Shown in pieces: positions 1 to 8,389 of a stretch of DNA of 64,000 nt. Under the pieces are notes generated by a model that was given only the letters and a program-made list of their open reading frames with translations, was not told where the DNA came from and did no database searches. Source of the stretch: Glutamicibacter sp. JC586 (lineage in GTDB: Bacteria; Actinomycetota; Actinomycetes; Actinomycetales; Micrococcaceae); the NCBI RefSeq assembly GCF_009805585.1, contig NZ_VHIN01000010.1:682001-746000 (forward strand), written 5' to 3'. Both the position numbers and the translations under genes were made by a program. The stretch's first letter is position 1. Each line of letters begins with the position of its first letter.

Positions 1-1456
1 TATTGCCTGTAGTAATCTTTGGCATGATCGACGCGTCAATCACGCGCAATCCTTGCAGGCCCTGCACCCGCAACTGCGGATCCACCACGGAGTCCTCACC
101 CGTGCCCATGGCACAGGTTCCGACTTGGTGGTGGTAGGTGACCACGTTATTACGGATGTAGTCTTCGAGTTGTTCATCGCTTTGGACATCGGTCCCTGGA
201 TAGATTTCTTTCGCACCCCATTCTTCTTGCAGGGCATCTTGCTGCAACATGTCGCGGCATTGCTTGATGGAGAATAAGAACGCATCCATATCTCGTTGGT
301 CATCTAGCGCGTTCAGATCGATTTGGATTGGATCATCAAGTCCCGGGCCACTCAGTGTCAATTCACCGCGGCTGTAGGGGGTGACGATTCCAGAATGCAA
401 GGTCAGTGCGGTGCCTTCAGTAGGTTCCATCCCCGGTGAGTACATGGGCACGGCAAAGAAGATCGGTTGGGTATCGGGAACTTCAAGACCTTCACGGGAT
501 CGTGCAAACATGTGCGACTGCGACACAGATACTCCCGGACGCGGGGCTGGAATGTCTTGTTTTGTCGTTTCAGCGATAACTGGTGCCAGCAGGTGATCGT
601 GTAGATTCTTTCCAACGCCAGACAAATCATGGACCGGGTTCACCCCAACCTTCTCCAGTTCATTAGCTGGGCCAATGCCAGAGCGCAGCAGGATCTGGGG
701 AGAACCCAAAGCCCCAGCGCTCAACACCACCTGGTCCGCCAGTAGCTGATGCATTTGTTCGTCTTGACGGTAGTTAACGCCAACAACTTTGCCCTTGTCC
801 AGGATGAGGGAATGGACCTCAGCACCGGTAATAATGGTGGCTTTTCCTCGCACAGGCTTCAGATAGGCCTTATAGGAATTAACTCTCTGACCGTCAACGA
901 TATTCACTTGCTCTTTGGAGACGCCCTCTAGAACCCCCGAGTTGTAGTCTGGGTTGAATTCGACGCCCGACTGCTGCGCGGCCTTAACAATAGAGGCATG
1001 AATGTCATCTAACTGATAGTCGTTATCGACAGGAATCAAACCGTCAGTACCGTGAACTTCGCTGCTGCCACCAGAGAAGTTTTCAATTTCTCGATACACC
1101 GGGAGAACATTTTCCCAAGCCCAGGATGACCCACACTCCTTGGCCCACCCATCAAAGTCTTGCGGCGCACAGCGAACCCAAATGGTCGCGTTAAGTGCAT
1201 GGGATCCACCCAGAACTTTGCCGCGGGGCAAGTGGACTTGCTTGCCAGCAGTACCGGCCATGGCCGTGGTGTAGTAATCCCAGTCATCTGGGCTATGCCA
1301 GAGTTCGCCCATGCGCGAGAGATCGTGAATGGCCGGATTAGAATCTTCTCCGCCAGCTTCAAATACCGTGACATCGGCTCCTGCATCGATCAAACGCCGA
1401 GCTACCACCGACCCTGCTGAACCTGCACCGACCACAATGACTGATACATCGCCCAC
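1..1456 (-). CDS. GMC family oxidoreductase (choline/alcohol dehydrogenase type), 3' end cut by window
   Basis: FAD-dependent glucose-methanol-choline oxidoreductase that oxidises an alcohol substrate. The N-terminus carries the dinucleotide fold VVGAGSAGSVVARRL within the first 25 residues, followed by the second GMC signature region (GGSHALNATIWVRC). Near the C-terminus lie YHHQVGTCAMG, holding the active-site His, and the closing block GLRVIDASIMP. About 485 residues are visible and only a short tail is missing. I chose a GTG start, because GGGAGAG lies about 12 bases upstream and the Rossmann strand begins four codons later. The family includes BetA, but no betB or betaine transporter is adjacent, so the substrate is open. 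It is transcribed leftward and its downstream neighbours are outside the window. Confidence 0.9.
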   Translation of the reverse strand, partial: MGDVSVIVVGAGSAGSVVARRLIDAGADVTVFEAGGEDSNPAIHDLSRMGELWHSPDDWDYYTTAMAGTAGKQVHLPRGKVLGGSHALNATIWVRCAPQDFDGWAKECGSSWAWENVLPVYREIENFSGGSSEVHGTDGLIPVDNDYQLDDIHASIVKAAQQSGVEFNPDYNSGVLEGVSKEQVNIVDGQRVNSYKAYLKPVRGKATIITGAEVHSLILDKGKVVGVNYRQDEQMHQLLADQVVLSAGALGSPQILLRSGIGPANELEKVGVNPVHDLSGVGKNLHDHLLAPVIAETTKQDIPAPRPGVSVSQSHMFARSREGLEVPDTQPIFFAVPMYSPGMEPTEGTALTLHSGIVTPYSRGELTLSGPGLDDPIQIDLNALDDQRDMDAFLFSIKQCRDMLQQDALQEEWGAKEIYPGTDVQSDEQLEDYIRNNVVTYHHQVGTCAMGTGEDSVVDPQLRVQGLQGLRVIDASIMPKITTGN

Positions 1457-1594
1457 GACAAACCCACTTTCTCTCCCGTCAGCCCACCTCGATGTGTGCT
1501 GCGAAGTCATAGATTCAGTGTGTCTGTGCTCTTGATTCGATGATTGTCATCTGGCGCAGGGCCCTTGTCTCTGAGCGCAAAAGGCAACTCACGC

Positions 1595-2572
1595 CTACTG
1601 CCCCTTACGTACCGCCCGCAATTCATCAACACGAACCAGCACTACGCCAGCCACAATTAATAGGCCCCCGAAAAGCTGGACAAGCCCCGGCAGTTCGGCC
1701 AGCAGTAGCCATGCCCACAGCACCGCGAAGAGGACCTCAGTCAATGAAATGAAACTAGCAACTTTGGAGCCCAGCTCCCTAGCTGCCATCACCCCGGTAG
1801 TGTACGAAAAGACGGTGGCAATCAGAATCAGACCAATCAACGCAACCCACCACGGGGTTGGGTAACCGGCGAAGGACCCGGTTCCGGCAGCGAACGTTAT
1901 CGGCAAAATACCCAGCCCACCTACGACCAGTACGGACAGTGCACCAACTGCCATTCCGCCGGCGGAGAGCATGATGGGAGGCAGTCCCCCATCGGCTTTG
2001 GCACTAATGAAAAAGAAGAAGGTGAGCCCTACCGCTGCGCCCAATCCCCACAGCACACCGATAGGGTCAATCTTCGTGGCGCCGGTCAGATCCAGCACTG
2101 CAACCAACCCAAGCAACGCCATCACGGCACCTGCGATGGTGACTATCGAAGGTCGCTTTTGATGCCTGACCCACAGCACAAGAACGATCAGCACCGGAGC
2201 CAGATACTCCAGCAATAATGCAACTCCAACGTCTAGGCGTTGAACAGCCAAAAAATAGCACAGCTGACACGCGCCAACGCCGAAGAGACCAAAGAGCAGA
2301 ATGGACAGCCAGTTGGTGCGCATCAGAGTCCATCGTCCACGCATGGCAATGACTGCAGGGATCGCTAGGATGATCGCCGCGCCAGCCATTCTGGCGGCGA
2401 CGGCCGCGGTGGGGCTCCAACCCGCTTCAAACAGTCCTTTGGCGAAAGAACCTGAGATTCCAAAAGCCGCCGACGATGCCAGAGCAATCCAAATCCCCTT
2501 TGATTGGTTGCTTGTTTGCAGCGCGGAGCTCTCAGTTCTCGCAGGTACGACTGGGCCGGTGGCCTCGCTCAT
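1595..2572 (-). CDS. EamA/DMT family transporter (RhtA-like)
   Basis: Inner-membrane carrier of the drug/metabolite superfamily, made of two EamA repeats with about ten hydrophobic segments. Members export amino acids such as threonine/homoserine, or other small metabolites. The hydrophobic part starts at GIWIALASSAAFGISGSFAK and ends in a short basic tail. An in-frame ATG 21 codons upstream (2635) exists but has no ribosome site. The start at MSEATG is preferred because GAGAAAG lies upstream and the added residues would be low-complexity and basic. The divergent CGNR regulator begins about 120 bases away and probably controls this gene. Substrate unknown. Confidence 0.85.
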   Translation of the reverse strand: MSEATGPVVPARTESSALQTSNQSKGIWIALASSAAFGISGSFAKGLFEAGWSPTAAVAARMAGAAIILAIPAVIAMRGRWTLMRTNWLSILLFGLFGVGACQLCYFLAVQRLDVGVALLLEYLAPVLIVLVLWVRHQKRPSIVTIAGAVMALLGLVAVLDLTGATKIDPIGVLWGLGAAVGLTFFFFISAKADGGLPPIMLSAGGMAVGALSVLVVGGLGILPITFAAGTGSFAGYPTPWWVALIGLILIATVFSYTTGVMAARELGSKVASFISLTEVLFAVLWAWLLLAELPGLVQLFGGLLIVAGVVLVRVDELRAVRKGQ

Positions 2573-2691
2573 GGGTGGTGACGTCTTTCTCGAAGAATTT
2601 CTGCCCAGCACAGGGGCAACAAAGCATATGGGCATGACGTTACGGTTAGGCTTGTAGGGCAGTCAATCCACCGCACGTTCAGGATCGAATT

Positions 2692-3249
2692 ATGACTTTC
2701 GCACCAGATATTGAAGCTTCTTTGAAGACCATCGTGAATCTTTTGAATACCGAGGTTCAAATTATCGATATGCTCTCCACCGTCGCTGATCTGGACGAAT
2801 TCCTTGACTCCGAGAACTTTGAAGGAAGCCGCGCACACAATCAATCCGAGCTGCGTTCTATCCGCCAGCTACGTGCCCAGCTCAAGAGCATCTGGACCGG
2901 GGATGAAGAAGACGCGGTATCCCGGGTGAATCATTTGCTACGCAATGCCAACGCGCAACCGCAGCTGATCAAAAGCGAAAACCTCGGGTATCACCTGCAC
3001 GCCACCACGACCAGCACCCCGCTTTACGACCGGCTCGCGGTGGACGCTGCAATGGCCCTGGCGGAAGTCATTCGCGCGGATGGTCTTCCGCGCCTTCGAA
3101 TCTGTGCATCCTCGGACTGCGAGAAAGCACTCCTGGACCTCTCCCGAAACCGTTCAAAGCTGTACTGCGATACCGGCAACTGTGCCAACCGTGAACATGT
3201 TCGCGCCTATCGCGCGCGTAAATCTACTAAGGCCCAGGAGAACATGTAA
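2692..3249 (+). CDS. CGNR zinc-finger / ABATE-type transcriptional regulator
   Basis: Predicted stress-linked DNA-binding regulator of 185 residues. The N-terminal about 130 residues correspond to the ABATE region. The C-terminus has the treble-clef-like CGNR finger: CASSDC, then a 17-residue linker, then YCDTGNCANREHVRAYRAR. The family-defining CGNR motif reads CANR here, with the four zinc-ligand cysteines kept. It is divergent from the EamA exporter, an arrangement common for this family, which suggests it regulates that exporter. It converges with the following TetR gene, with only nine bases between stops. Function is inferred from domain content and context. Confidence 0.8.
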   Translation: MTFAPDIEASLKTIVNLLNTEVQIIDMLSTVADLDEFLDSENFEGSRAHNQSELRSIRQLRAQLKSIWTGDEEDAVSRVNHLLRNANAQPQLIKSENLGYHLHATTTSTPLYDRLAVDAAMALAEVIRADGLPRLRICASSDCEKALLDLSRNRSKLYCDTGNCANREHVRAYRARKSTKAQENM

Positions 3250-3258
3250 GTCGCTGTT

Positions 3259-3834
3259 CTAGGCTCTGGAAGCTTCAAGGACGATCGCACGTACTGCCTG
3301 AATGAATGTGGCTTTGCGCAACTCCTTTTGCTCGGCCCCCAGAATCACTTCAGCGATATTCTCGGTCACGAGCAGTGAATTACTCAGCGTGACAATCGTG
3401 AGCAGTAGGTTCTGCGCCACCGCTACATCGTTTAGGCCCAATGCATATCGAATTTCTTCGACTTTGGCCTGCGCTCGTAGGGATCGTTCCGTGGGACCTA
3501 CAGCTACGCCACGTTCCAACCCTTCCCAGAAGGTCAACCGGGCCAGGTTCGGGTGAGCTTGGGAAAAGTCGAAATAGGTAACAGCAAAATCGATGACGCT
3601 CTGCACTCCAGACCCAATCACCGATGTTGAGTCGAGAGTCGTGGACAGCGCCTGAATCAATGCTGCTTCAAATAAACCTTCTTTGTTGCCAAAGTAGAAG
3701 TAGATCCGTTCCCGGTTGCAGCCGGACTTTTTCGAAATATCCTGGATCCTGGCTCCGGCAAAGCCTCGCTGCGCAAATTCGTCAATGGCAGCGGCCAGTA
3801 GTTTCTGACGCGTCGCTTCAGTGTCCCAACCCAT
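3259..3834 (-). CDS. TetR/AcrR family transcriptional regulator
   Basis: 191-residue one-component repressor. The HTH lies in residues 8-50 (RQKLLAAAIDEFAQRGF ... ISKKSGCNRERIYFYFGNKEG), the classic TetR helix-turn-helix ending in YFYFGNKE. The C-terminal helical ligand domain is diverged and does not reveal the inducer. The gene is divergent from a small membrane protein. The 80-base gap between them carries inverted repeats likely to be its own operator, so autoregulation plus control of the membrane protein is the simplest reading. Confidence 0.9.
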   Translation of the reverse strand: MGWDTEATRQKLLAAAIDEFAQRGFAGARIQDISKKSGCNRERIYFYFGNKEGLFEAALIQALSTTLDSTSVIGSGVQSVIDFAVTYFDFSQAHPNLARLTFWEGLERGVAVGPTERSLRAQAKVEEIRYALGLNDVAVAQNLLLTIVTLSNSLLVTENIAEVILGAEQKELRKATFIQAVRAIVLEASRA

Positions 3835-3851
3835 AAGGCGATTCTATCTCC

Positions 3852-3877
3852 AACTAAACGTTTGGAGGCGGTTAGTT
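3852..3877. promoter_or_regulatory. Candidate TetR operator in divergent promoter
   Basis: Imperfect 26-bp palindrome with 9-bp arms, AACTAAACG and CGGTTAGTT (one mismatch), 8-bp spacer, starting 17 bases upstream of the TetR start. A second, wider dyad (CTCCAACT at 3848-3855 and AGTTGGAG at 3905-3912) spans the whole divergent gap; its right arm overlaps the ribosome site of the small membrane protein. Position and symmetry fit a TetR operator; binding is inferred. Confidence 0.5.
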
Positions 3878-3916
3878 CTGTCAGTAAGCTGTAACCAAAC
3901 AACCAGTTGGAGATTG

Positions 3917-4219
3917 ATGAAACCCGCGCGCCAAAAACCGGTACCCACCGGGCCTTCGGTCCACACCAGAGCCGTACTAACCTGGATTGCCATTTTCCCG
4001 ATGGTTGCTTTGGGCATGTCGATTTTGGCGTGGCTCGCTCCACCATGGCACCCAATTCTTCGTTCGCTCGTACTCACGCTGGTGGTTGTTCCGTTGACCG
4101 TGTACTTCACTGTGCCGGGTCTGCTCAAGTTACATGCAAAGCTCCCTACCCGTGCAGCACGACGCGAGAGCTCCAATGCTGAAGTAGAAGAAGAGCTAGA
4201 GACTCAAGGCATCGGCTAA
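3917..4219 (+). CDS. Small two-helix membrane protein, function unknown
   Basis: 100-residue protein with two hydrophobic segments (AVLTWIAIFPMVALGMSILAWL and SLVLTLVVVPLTVYFTVPGLL, abutting around WHPILR) and a charged C-terminal tail rich in R and E. The ATG is chosen because GGAG sits four bases upstream. In-frame codons further upstream would run into the operator palindromes. It is divergent from a TetR gene and so probably under its control. I do not recognise a named family. It may be a small accessory or stress membrane protein. Confidence 0.65.
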   Translation: MKPARQKPVPTGPSVHTRAVLTWIAIFPMVALGMSILAWLAPPWHPILRSLVLTLVVVPLTVYFTVPGLLKLHAKLPTRAARRESSNAEVEEELETQGIG

Positions 4220-4315
4220 CTCGCGCTCGCGCAATTCTCGCGTTTAACCCGCTACGACCCCTATGATGAACACACCACCGGTAATCCGGAGTTGAAGTCG
4301 CTGAAAGGACAGGTC

Positions 4316-4627
4316 ATGTCAGAGGAATTGCACGCATCAGATGACTACGAGGCACGTCTGGAAGCTGGGCACAACAATCCCCTCGTGGCCGCAGGTCGCT
4401 GGGTTGTCGCCTTAGCTTCAGCGTCATTCGGAGACGGTGAATTCGAGGCGAACGAGCCACAGGTAGTTGTCCATTCCCGTGTTGATGACTCAGTCCTCTT
4501 GCGCATGACCACTTCTAGCCTTGAAGAGGCCGAACGGTTGATCGTGCAAATCCGCGAAGATCTAGAAAACCTCAGCCCGGAAGAATTCCGGACCGAGTGG
4601 GAGTCGGCGGGCGACCAAGAGCGGTAA
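4316..4627 (+). CDS. Conserved-looking hypothetical acidic protein
   Basis: 103 residues, strongly acidic, no membrane segment or signal peptide. The start is supported by AAAGGA seven bases upstream of ATG; an earlier in-frame start at 4292 lacks a site. Its middle reads LLRMTTSSLEEAERLIVQIREDLENL, suggesting a short beta strand followed by a helix. No catalytic motif is visible and I do not recognise the family. It converges with the RraA-like gene, with a 15-base gap between stops. Confidence 0.6.
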   Translation: MSEELHASDDYEARLEAGHNNPLVAAGRWVVALASASFGDGEFEANEPQVVVHSRVDDSVLLRMTTSSLEEAERLIVQIREDLENLSPEEFRTEWESAGDQER

Positions 4628-4642
4628 CCAAGTGCTACTCGC

Positions 4643-5119
4643 CTAGCGCTCTACCAGAATCCCATCGATATCCGCGTACACCATCGCCCCGGGACGTACC
4701 TGCACGTCCCCGATGGTGATCACTTCATCTACGGTGCCGTGCGAACGCTTGACGGTCTTGCGCGGATTGCTTCCTAGCGCTTTGATACCTAGGTCTAGCT
4801 CTGCCAATGCTGCGCGGTCTCGTACCACGCCGTGGATGATGACGCCGGCCCAGCCATTGGTTTCAGCACTGGCCGCGATCATGTCTCCCATCAATGCAAA
4901 ACGCAGGGAACCGCCACCGTCTACCACGAGCACTGCCCCGTCGCCGGGGAAACTCAAGATTTCCTTGATCAGTCCATTGTCTTCATAACACTTCACTGTG
5001 CGCGCTGGACCATGGAAGGCAAGGCGTCCACCAAAGTCCTGAAATTGTACCGAGATCGATGCCAGAGCATCACCCTGCTGATCGTAGAGGTCGGCGGTGC
5101 CAATTGATTCCTGCTGCAT
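4643..5119 (-). CDS. rraA: RraA-like protein (RNase E inhibitor fold / HMG-CHA aldolase family)
   Basis: 158-residue cytoplasmic protein of the RraA fold. The conserved centre GDMIAASAETNGWAGVIIHG, followed by VVRDRAAL, contains the Gly-rich stretch and the Arg-Asp pair that binds substrate and metal in the aldolase members. In proteobacteria RraA inhibits RNase E. In actinobacteria members of this size are more often annotated as regulators or as 4-hydroxy-4-methyl-2-oxoglutarate aldolase-like, and the sequence cannot separate these. The start has the strong site GAGGAGCTCTC. It stands alone, convergent with the acidic hypothetical. Confidence 0.85.
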   Translation of the reverse strand: MQQESIGTADLYDQQGDALASISVQFQDFGGRLAFHGPARTVKCYEDNGLIKEILSFPGDGAVLVVDGGGSLRFALMGDMIAASAETNGWAGVIIHGVVRDRAALAELDLGIKALGSNPRKTVKRSHGTVDEVITIGDVQVRPGAMVYADIDGILVER

Positions 5120-5327
5120 GAGAGCTCCTCAAAATAGTGAAGGTGTTCCACAACACAGCATAGTCGCGGAGCCTGAGCTCTAGGTACCGTACAGAAATCT
5201 GAACTATGGCAACGAACGACAGCTACCGGAGCAGGGAGATCATCAGCCGAAAAACGTATAAGGCTACATGTGCGCACAGCCATGCATGTAGGTCAACCGC
5301 GCACAGAATCCAGCCACGCTATACAAA

Positions 5328-5348
5328 GTCCCCGAGGCACTCGGGAAC
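5328..5348 (-). terminator. Weak hairpin downstream of the APC permease
   Basis: Arms CCCGAG/CTCGGG around a 3-base loop, extended to GT...AC with one mismatch, lying just past the permease stop. On the minus strand it is followed by a short T-containing stretch (GACTTTGT) rather than a clean T-run. Confidence 0.45.
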
Positions 5349-5355
5349 CCGTAGT

Positions 5356-6831
5356 TTAGAGGTCTAGCTCGGCCTGGTAGGCTTTCGCATCGAGCGCACC
5401 CAAACGCGAATGACGTCGACCATAGCCTAGGTAAATCGCGATACCCACAACCATCCAGATGCCAAAGACTACCCAGGTAATTCCGGCCAGGTTCAGCATC
5501 AAGAACAGGCAGGCCGCGATGCCAAGGATCGGAGTGACCGGGTACAGGGGCACACGGAAGGTACGCGGGGTATCAGGCTGGGTTTTGCGCAGATACATCA
5601 CCGAGACACCGACCAAGGCGAAAGCAAAGAGCGTACCAATACTCGTGGCTTCGGCTAGCTGGCCCAAGGGAATCAGGGCCGCGGCCACAGCAACCACCAG
5701 TCCGGTCACCCAGGTGCCCTTCACCGGGGTGTGCGTCTTGGGCGAGACTTTGGCGAAGAGGCGAGGCACCAGACCATCGCGGCCCATGGAGAGCAGGATG
5801 CGCGTCTGACCGTACAAGGTCGTGAGCACCACCGAGACAATCGCAATCACCGAAGCGAGAGCAAAGACCAGCACTAGCCATTTCTGTCCGGTGATTTCGG
5901 AAACTATCTGCACCAAGGCAGCTTCGGAGCTAGCGAACCAGTTCCATTCACGGGCGCCAATAGCGGCCACCGCCACCAGCACATAGATCGCGGTCACCAA
6001 AAGCATGGCGATCATGATGGCCCGTGGCAGATCCTTCTGCGGGTTTTTGGCTTCCTCACCGGCGGTGGAAGCGGCATCAAAACCAATGTAGGAGAAGAAG
6101 ACCATGGAGGCTGCACCGGTCACGCCGGCCGCCCCCATAGGCAGCAGTGGGGCGAAGTTTCCGGCGTTGAACGCGGTGAAAGCGACGATGACAAAGAACA
6201 GCAAAATAGCGATCTTCACGAGCACCATCACGGTGTTAGCTAGCGCTGATTCCCGGGCACCACGCACCAGCAACAGCGTCGCCAAAACCACAACAATCAA
6301 AGCCGATAGGTTGATGACCCCGCCCTCACCTGGACCGCCGGCCAAGGAATCAGGAAGTGAGAGTCCAAAGATTTGCAGGGTCTGATTCACGTACGCACCG
6401 GCACCCACAGCAACGGCAGCCGCTGAGACCGCGTATTCCAGGACCAAACACCAACCGCAGATCCAAGCCACGCCTTCGCCTAGGGTGGCGTAAGAATAGG
6501 AGTAGCTGGAGCCGGAGACCGGAACCATGCCTGCCATCTCGGCGTAGGAGACGGCCGAAAGTAACGCGGTGATACCCGCGAGCACAAAAGCAATCCAGAT
6601 CGCCGGGCCGGCGACCGGCACCGCGGACCCAAGGATGACTAAGATGCCGGTACCAAGGGTGGCGCCAACCGAGATCATCACCAGTTGCATCACGCCTAGG
6701 GAGCGCTTCAACTGCCCGAGGCCAGAGTTATTAGCGGCGTCGTTGCCCATTGCTTTGATGGACTTGCGGCGGCGTAGTTGCTTGCCCAGTGGGGTGCGGC
6801 CTGCTGCAGGGGTGGTGCTGGTGCTACTCAC
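5356..6831 (-). CDS. APC family amino acid permease (CAT/YfnA-like)
   Basis: About 491-residue cytoplasmic-membrane transporter with about 12 hydrophobic segments. The first helix holds the APC unwound-helix motif VGATLGTGILVILGSAVP, and GWCLVLEYAVSAAAVAVGAG and FFSYIGFDAASTAGEEAKNP are typical of the cationic amino-acid transporter branch. The GTG start is preferred to the TTG two codons earlier because AAGGA lies six bases before it. Downstream hairpin at 5328; an upstream terminator separates it from the next small membrane gene, so it is probably monocistronic. Substrate specificity is not readable. Confidence 0.9.
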   Translation of the reverse strand: MSSTSTTPAAGRTPLGKQLRRRKSIKAMGNDAANNSGLGQLKRSLGVMQLVMISVGATLGTGILVILGSAVPVAGPAIWIAFVLAGITALLSAVSYAEMAGMVPVSGSSYSYSYATLGEGVAWICGWCLVLEYAVSAAAVAVGAGAYVNQTLQIFGLSLPDSLAGGPGEGGVINLSALIVVVLATLLLVRGARESALANTVMVLVKIAILLFFVIVAFTAFNAGNFAPLLPMGAAGVTGAASMVFFSYIGFDAASTAGEEAKNPQKDLPRAIMIAMLLVTAIYVLVAVAAIGAREWNWFASSEAALVQIVSEITGQKWLVLVFALASVIAIVSVVLTTLYGQTRILLSMGRDGLVPRLFAKVSPKTHTPVKGTWVTGLVVAVAAALIPLGQLAEATSIGTLFAFALVGVSVMYLRKTQPDTPRTFRVPLYPVTPILGIAACLFLMLNLAGITWVVFGIWMVVGIAIYLGYGRRHSRLGALDAKAYQAELDL

Positions 6832-6865
6832 GGTCAATCCTTGATCCGGGTTACGACAAACGAGA

Positions 6866-6904
6866 ACGCGCTGGGACTATCGATAGTGGACAGTCCCAGC
6901 GCGT
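6866..6904 (-). terminator. Rho-independent-type hairpin after the 98-residue membrane protein gene
   Basis: Perfect 13-bp arms ACGCGCTGGGACT and AGTCCCAGCGCGT with a 13-base loop. Read on the minus strand, the hairpin is followed by TCTCGTTTGTCG. It lies between the 6927 stop and the permease start. Confidence 0.7.
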
Positions 6905-6926
6905 GCTGCGTGGTCAAGCTCTATTA

Positions 6927-7220
6927 TCAGTCTTCAAACTTCTTGTCAGGGTTCAAGGAGGATCGGTTCACGCCGGTTCCCTTGCCCAATTCAGGATCAT
7001 TCTCCTTGCCAGCCATGGTCATCACCGAGATGACCAGCAGGCAGGCGATAAAGGCGATGCCGAAGCATGCAAGCCCAATATCGAAGCGCAGCGGATGAGA
7101 TGATCCGCCGGTGGAGCTGACCAAGCCGACGATTCCAGCGATGAGCGCCATCACCAGCGAGAAGCTCAGCGGGCCCTTGATCGATTGGCTCCACGGCTGC
7201 TTCTTCTTGTTGTTTCCCAC
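6927..7220 (-). CDS. Small membrane protein, unknown
   Basis: About 97 residues with a basic N-terminus (VGNNKKKQPWSQSIKG) and two transmembrane helices (LSFSLVMALIAGIVGLVSS and IGLACFGIAFIACLLVISVMTMAG), then a charged cytoplasmic tail. A GTG start with GGAG six bases upstream is preferred over the TTG directly before it. It sits 38 bases downstream of the next membrane protein on the same strand and is probably co-transcribed with it. The layout is typical of actinobacterial small membrane proteins of unknown role. Confidence 0.65.
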   Translation of the reverse strand: MGNNKKKQPWSQSIKGPLSFSLVMALIAGIVGLVSSTGGSSHPLRFDIGLACFGIAFIACLLVISVMTMAGKENDPELGKGTGVNRSSLNPDKKFED

Positions 7221-7258
7221 CAAGAACTCCGTTTCTACTTTTCCTGCTGACCTTAAGC

Positions 7259-7873
7259 CTAGTTGCTTTCCGGTTCTGGTGTATCGCTGTTCTTTGTTAC
7301 TGCAGCCTTGATTTCGTGACGATGGCCAAAGCCAGCAATCAGCTCAAAGACCGCAAAGATAATGGTGCCGCCGCCAATCAGACCGAATAGGCCGTGGGCA
7401 TCCATGCCGCCGGACAGGCTCAGTGCAATGGCCAAGATCACGCCTACCGCACCGGTAACCAGCTGGTTTCTAAACGGTGGGAAGTCGGCGCGCAACTTCG
7501 CAAAGACATATAGTTCGGCGATACCGGTAACCAAAAATGCGAAGGCAGCGATGTAGCAAATCCACGCCACCGAGCCCACAAAGATCAGTGCGATACCTGC
7601 CAGCAGCATCAACCCAGCACCAAAGACATAGGGACTGCGAGACTTCGCTGGAGCACTGTCGACAGCTACGTACTGCCACATTAATGCGCCGGTGACCACA
7701 AAGAATGCGGCCGTTGTGTAAGCCAGAGCGTTCTGGTCAGCACCGATCCAGAAGATCGAGAGCAGTGCATAAACGAGCGCAGCTACGCCGCGGAACATTA
7801 CTGGGCGGAATACTTCTTCGGCTTGAACTGGGGTGGTTGTTGGTGCAGGCACAATTTCTATTCTACCGCGCAT
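7259..7873 (-). CDS. Hypothetical multi-pass membrane protein
   Basis: 204 residues with about six hydrophobic helices (for example VAALVYALLSIFWIGA, LAYTTAAFFVVTGALMWQYV, YVFGAGLMLLAGIALIFVG and GLIGGGTIIFAVFELIAGFG) and a short acidic tail. The repeated short-helix pattern resembles HdeD/DUF308-type proteins, but I cannot assign it firmly. It leads a likely two-gene unit with the 98-residue membrane protein downstream. The ATG at 7873 has no strong ribosome site, so a GTG about nine codons further in is an alternative start. Confidence 0.65.
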   Translation of the reverse strand: MRGRIEIVPAPTTTPVQAEEVFRPVMFRGVAALVYALLSIFWIGADQNALAYTTAAFFVVTGALMWQYVAVDSAPAKSRSPYVFGAGLMLLAGIALIFVGSVAWICYIAAFAFLVTGIAELYVFAKLRADFPPFRNQLVTGAVGVILAIALSLSGGMDAHGLFGLIGGGTIIFAVFELIAGFGHRHEIKAAVTKNSDTPEPESN

Positions 7874-8051
7874 AGAACTAACCGCCAGTTCAGTGAGGCT
7901 GGTGCTGGCCGCCTGTGGATGTGAGAACTACGTTTGCTTCTCGAGCTCTACGCTGTAGGTGTCAGCGTTCGGGGGCAAAGCGCCTGAACTGTTGGCCCTT
8001 TTGCCGTGAAGATCGAAAGGCGGGCGCACGATCCGTGAGTCTCTTCGAAGC

Positions 8052-8387
8052 TCAACTCATGGCTGGTGCGCTCGTCGCCCGGGCAGATCGGCTTGTGGGT
8101 GCAAGCCAAAGGCCACGAAAGCCGAACTCATTCTCAAGGTTTCTCGACTTATCGTGGCCTTGCTGAGGCTCATTATTGAAGCCCTCTAATTGGTTGGTCA
8201 TTCGACCGCGGAGTTCAGTGGTACCAACACTGAGCTCCGCACCTATAAAGGTGCCTACAAGGATACGGAAAACCACATCCCCGACGTTCCATTGCTGGAA
8301 CACACTTTGTTTCTCCCACTTACCCAAGGGGCGTGCAACGGTCACGTGGTTAAGAAAATCGCTGCTGCGCCCGAGTTGAACGTGCAT
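8052..8387 (-). CDS. Hypothetical protein overlapping the HTH gene stop
   Basis: About 111 residues, no recognised domain. Its ATG is 3 bases past the stop of the HTH gene (and an in-frame TTG two codons earlier overlaps that stop), as expected for translational coupling. The central part (GDVVFRILVGTFIGAELSVG) looks protein-like. The last third coincides with a long inverted repeat (AGGCCACGA at 8111 and TCGTGGCCT at about 8153), which could instead be a terminator, so the real coding extent is uncertain. A plus-strand frame covers much of the same DNA, and I rate this one higher only because of the coupling. Confidence 0.35.
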   Translation of the reverse strand: MHVQLGRSSDFLNHVTVARPLGKWEKQSVFQQWNVGDVVFRILVGTFIGAELSVGTTELRGRMTNQLEGFNNEPQQGHDKSRNLENEFGFRGLWLAPTSRSARATSAPAMS

Positions 8388-8389
8388 TT

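Noticed and set aside
7915-8166. Plus-strand frame with a protein-like composition
   Set aside because: GTG start without ribosome site, ends in a hairpin region, and overlaps the minus-strand frame and the promoter side of the membrane gene.
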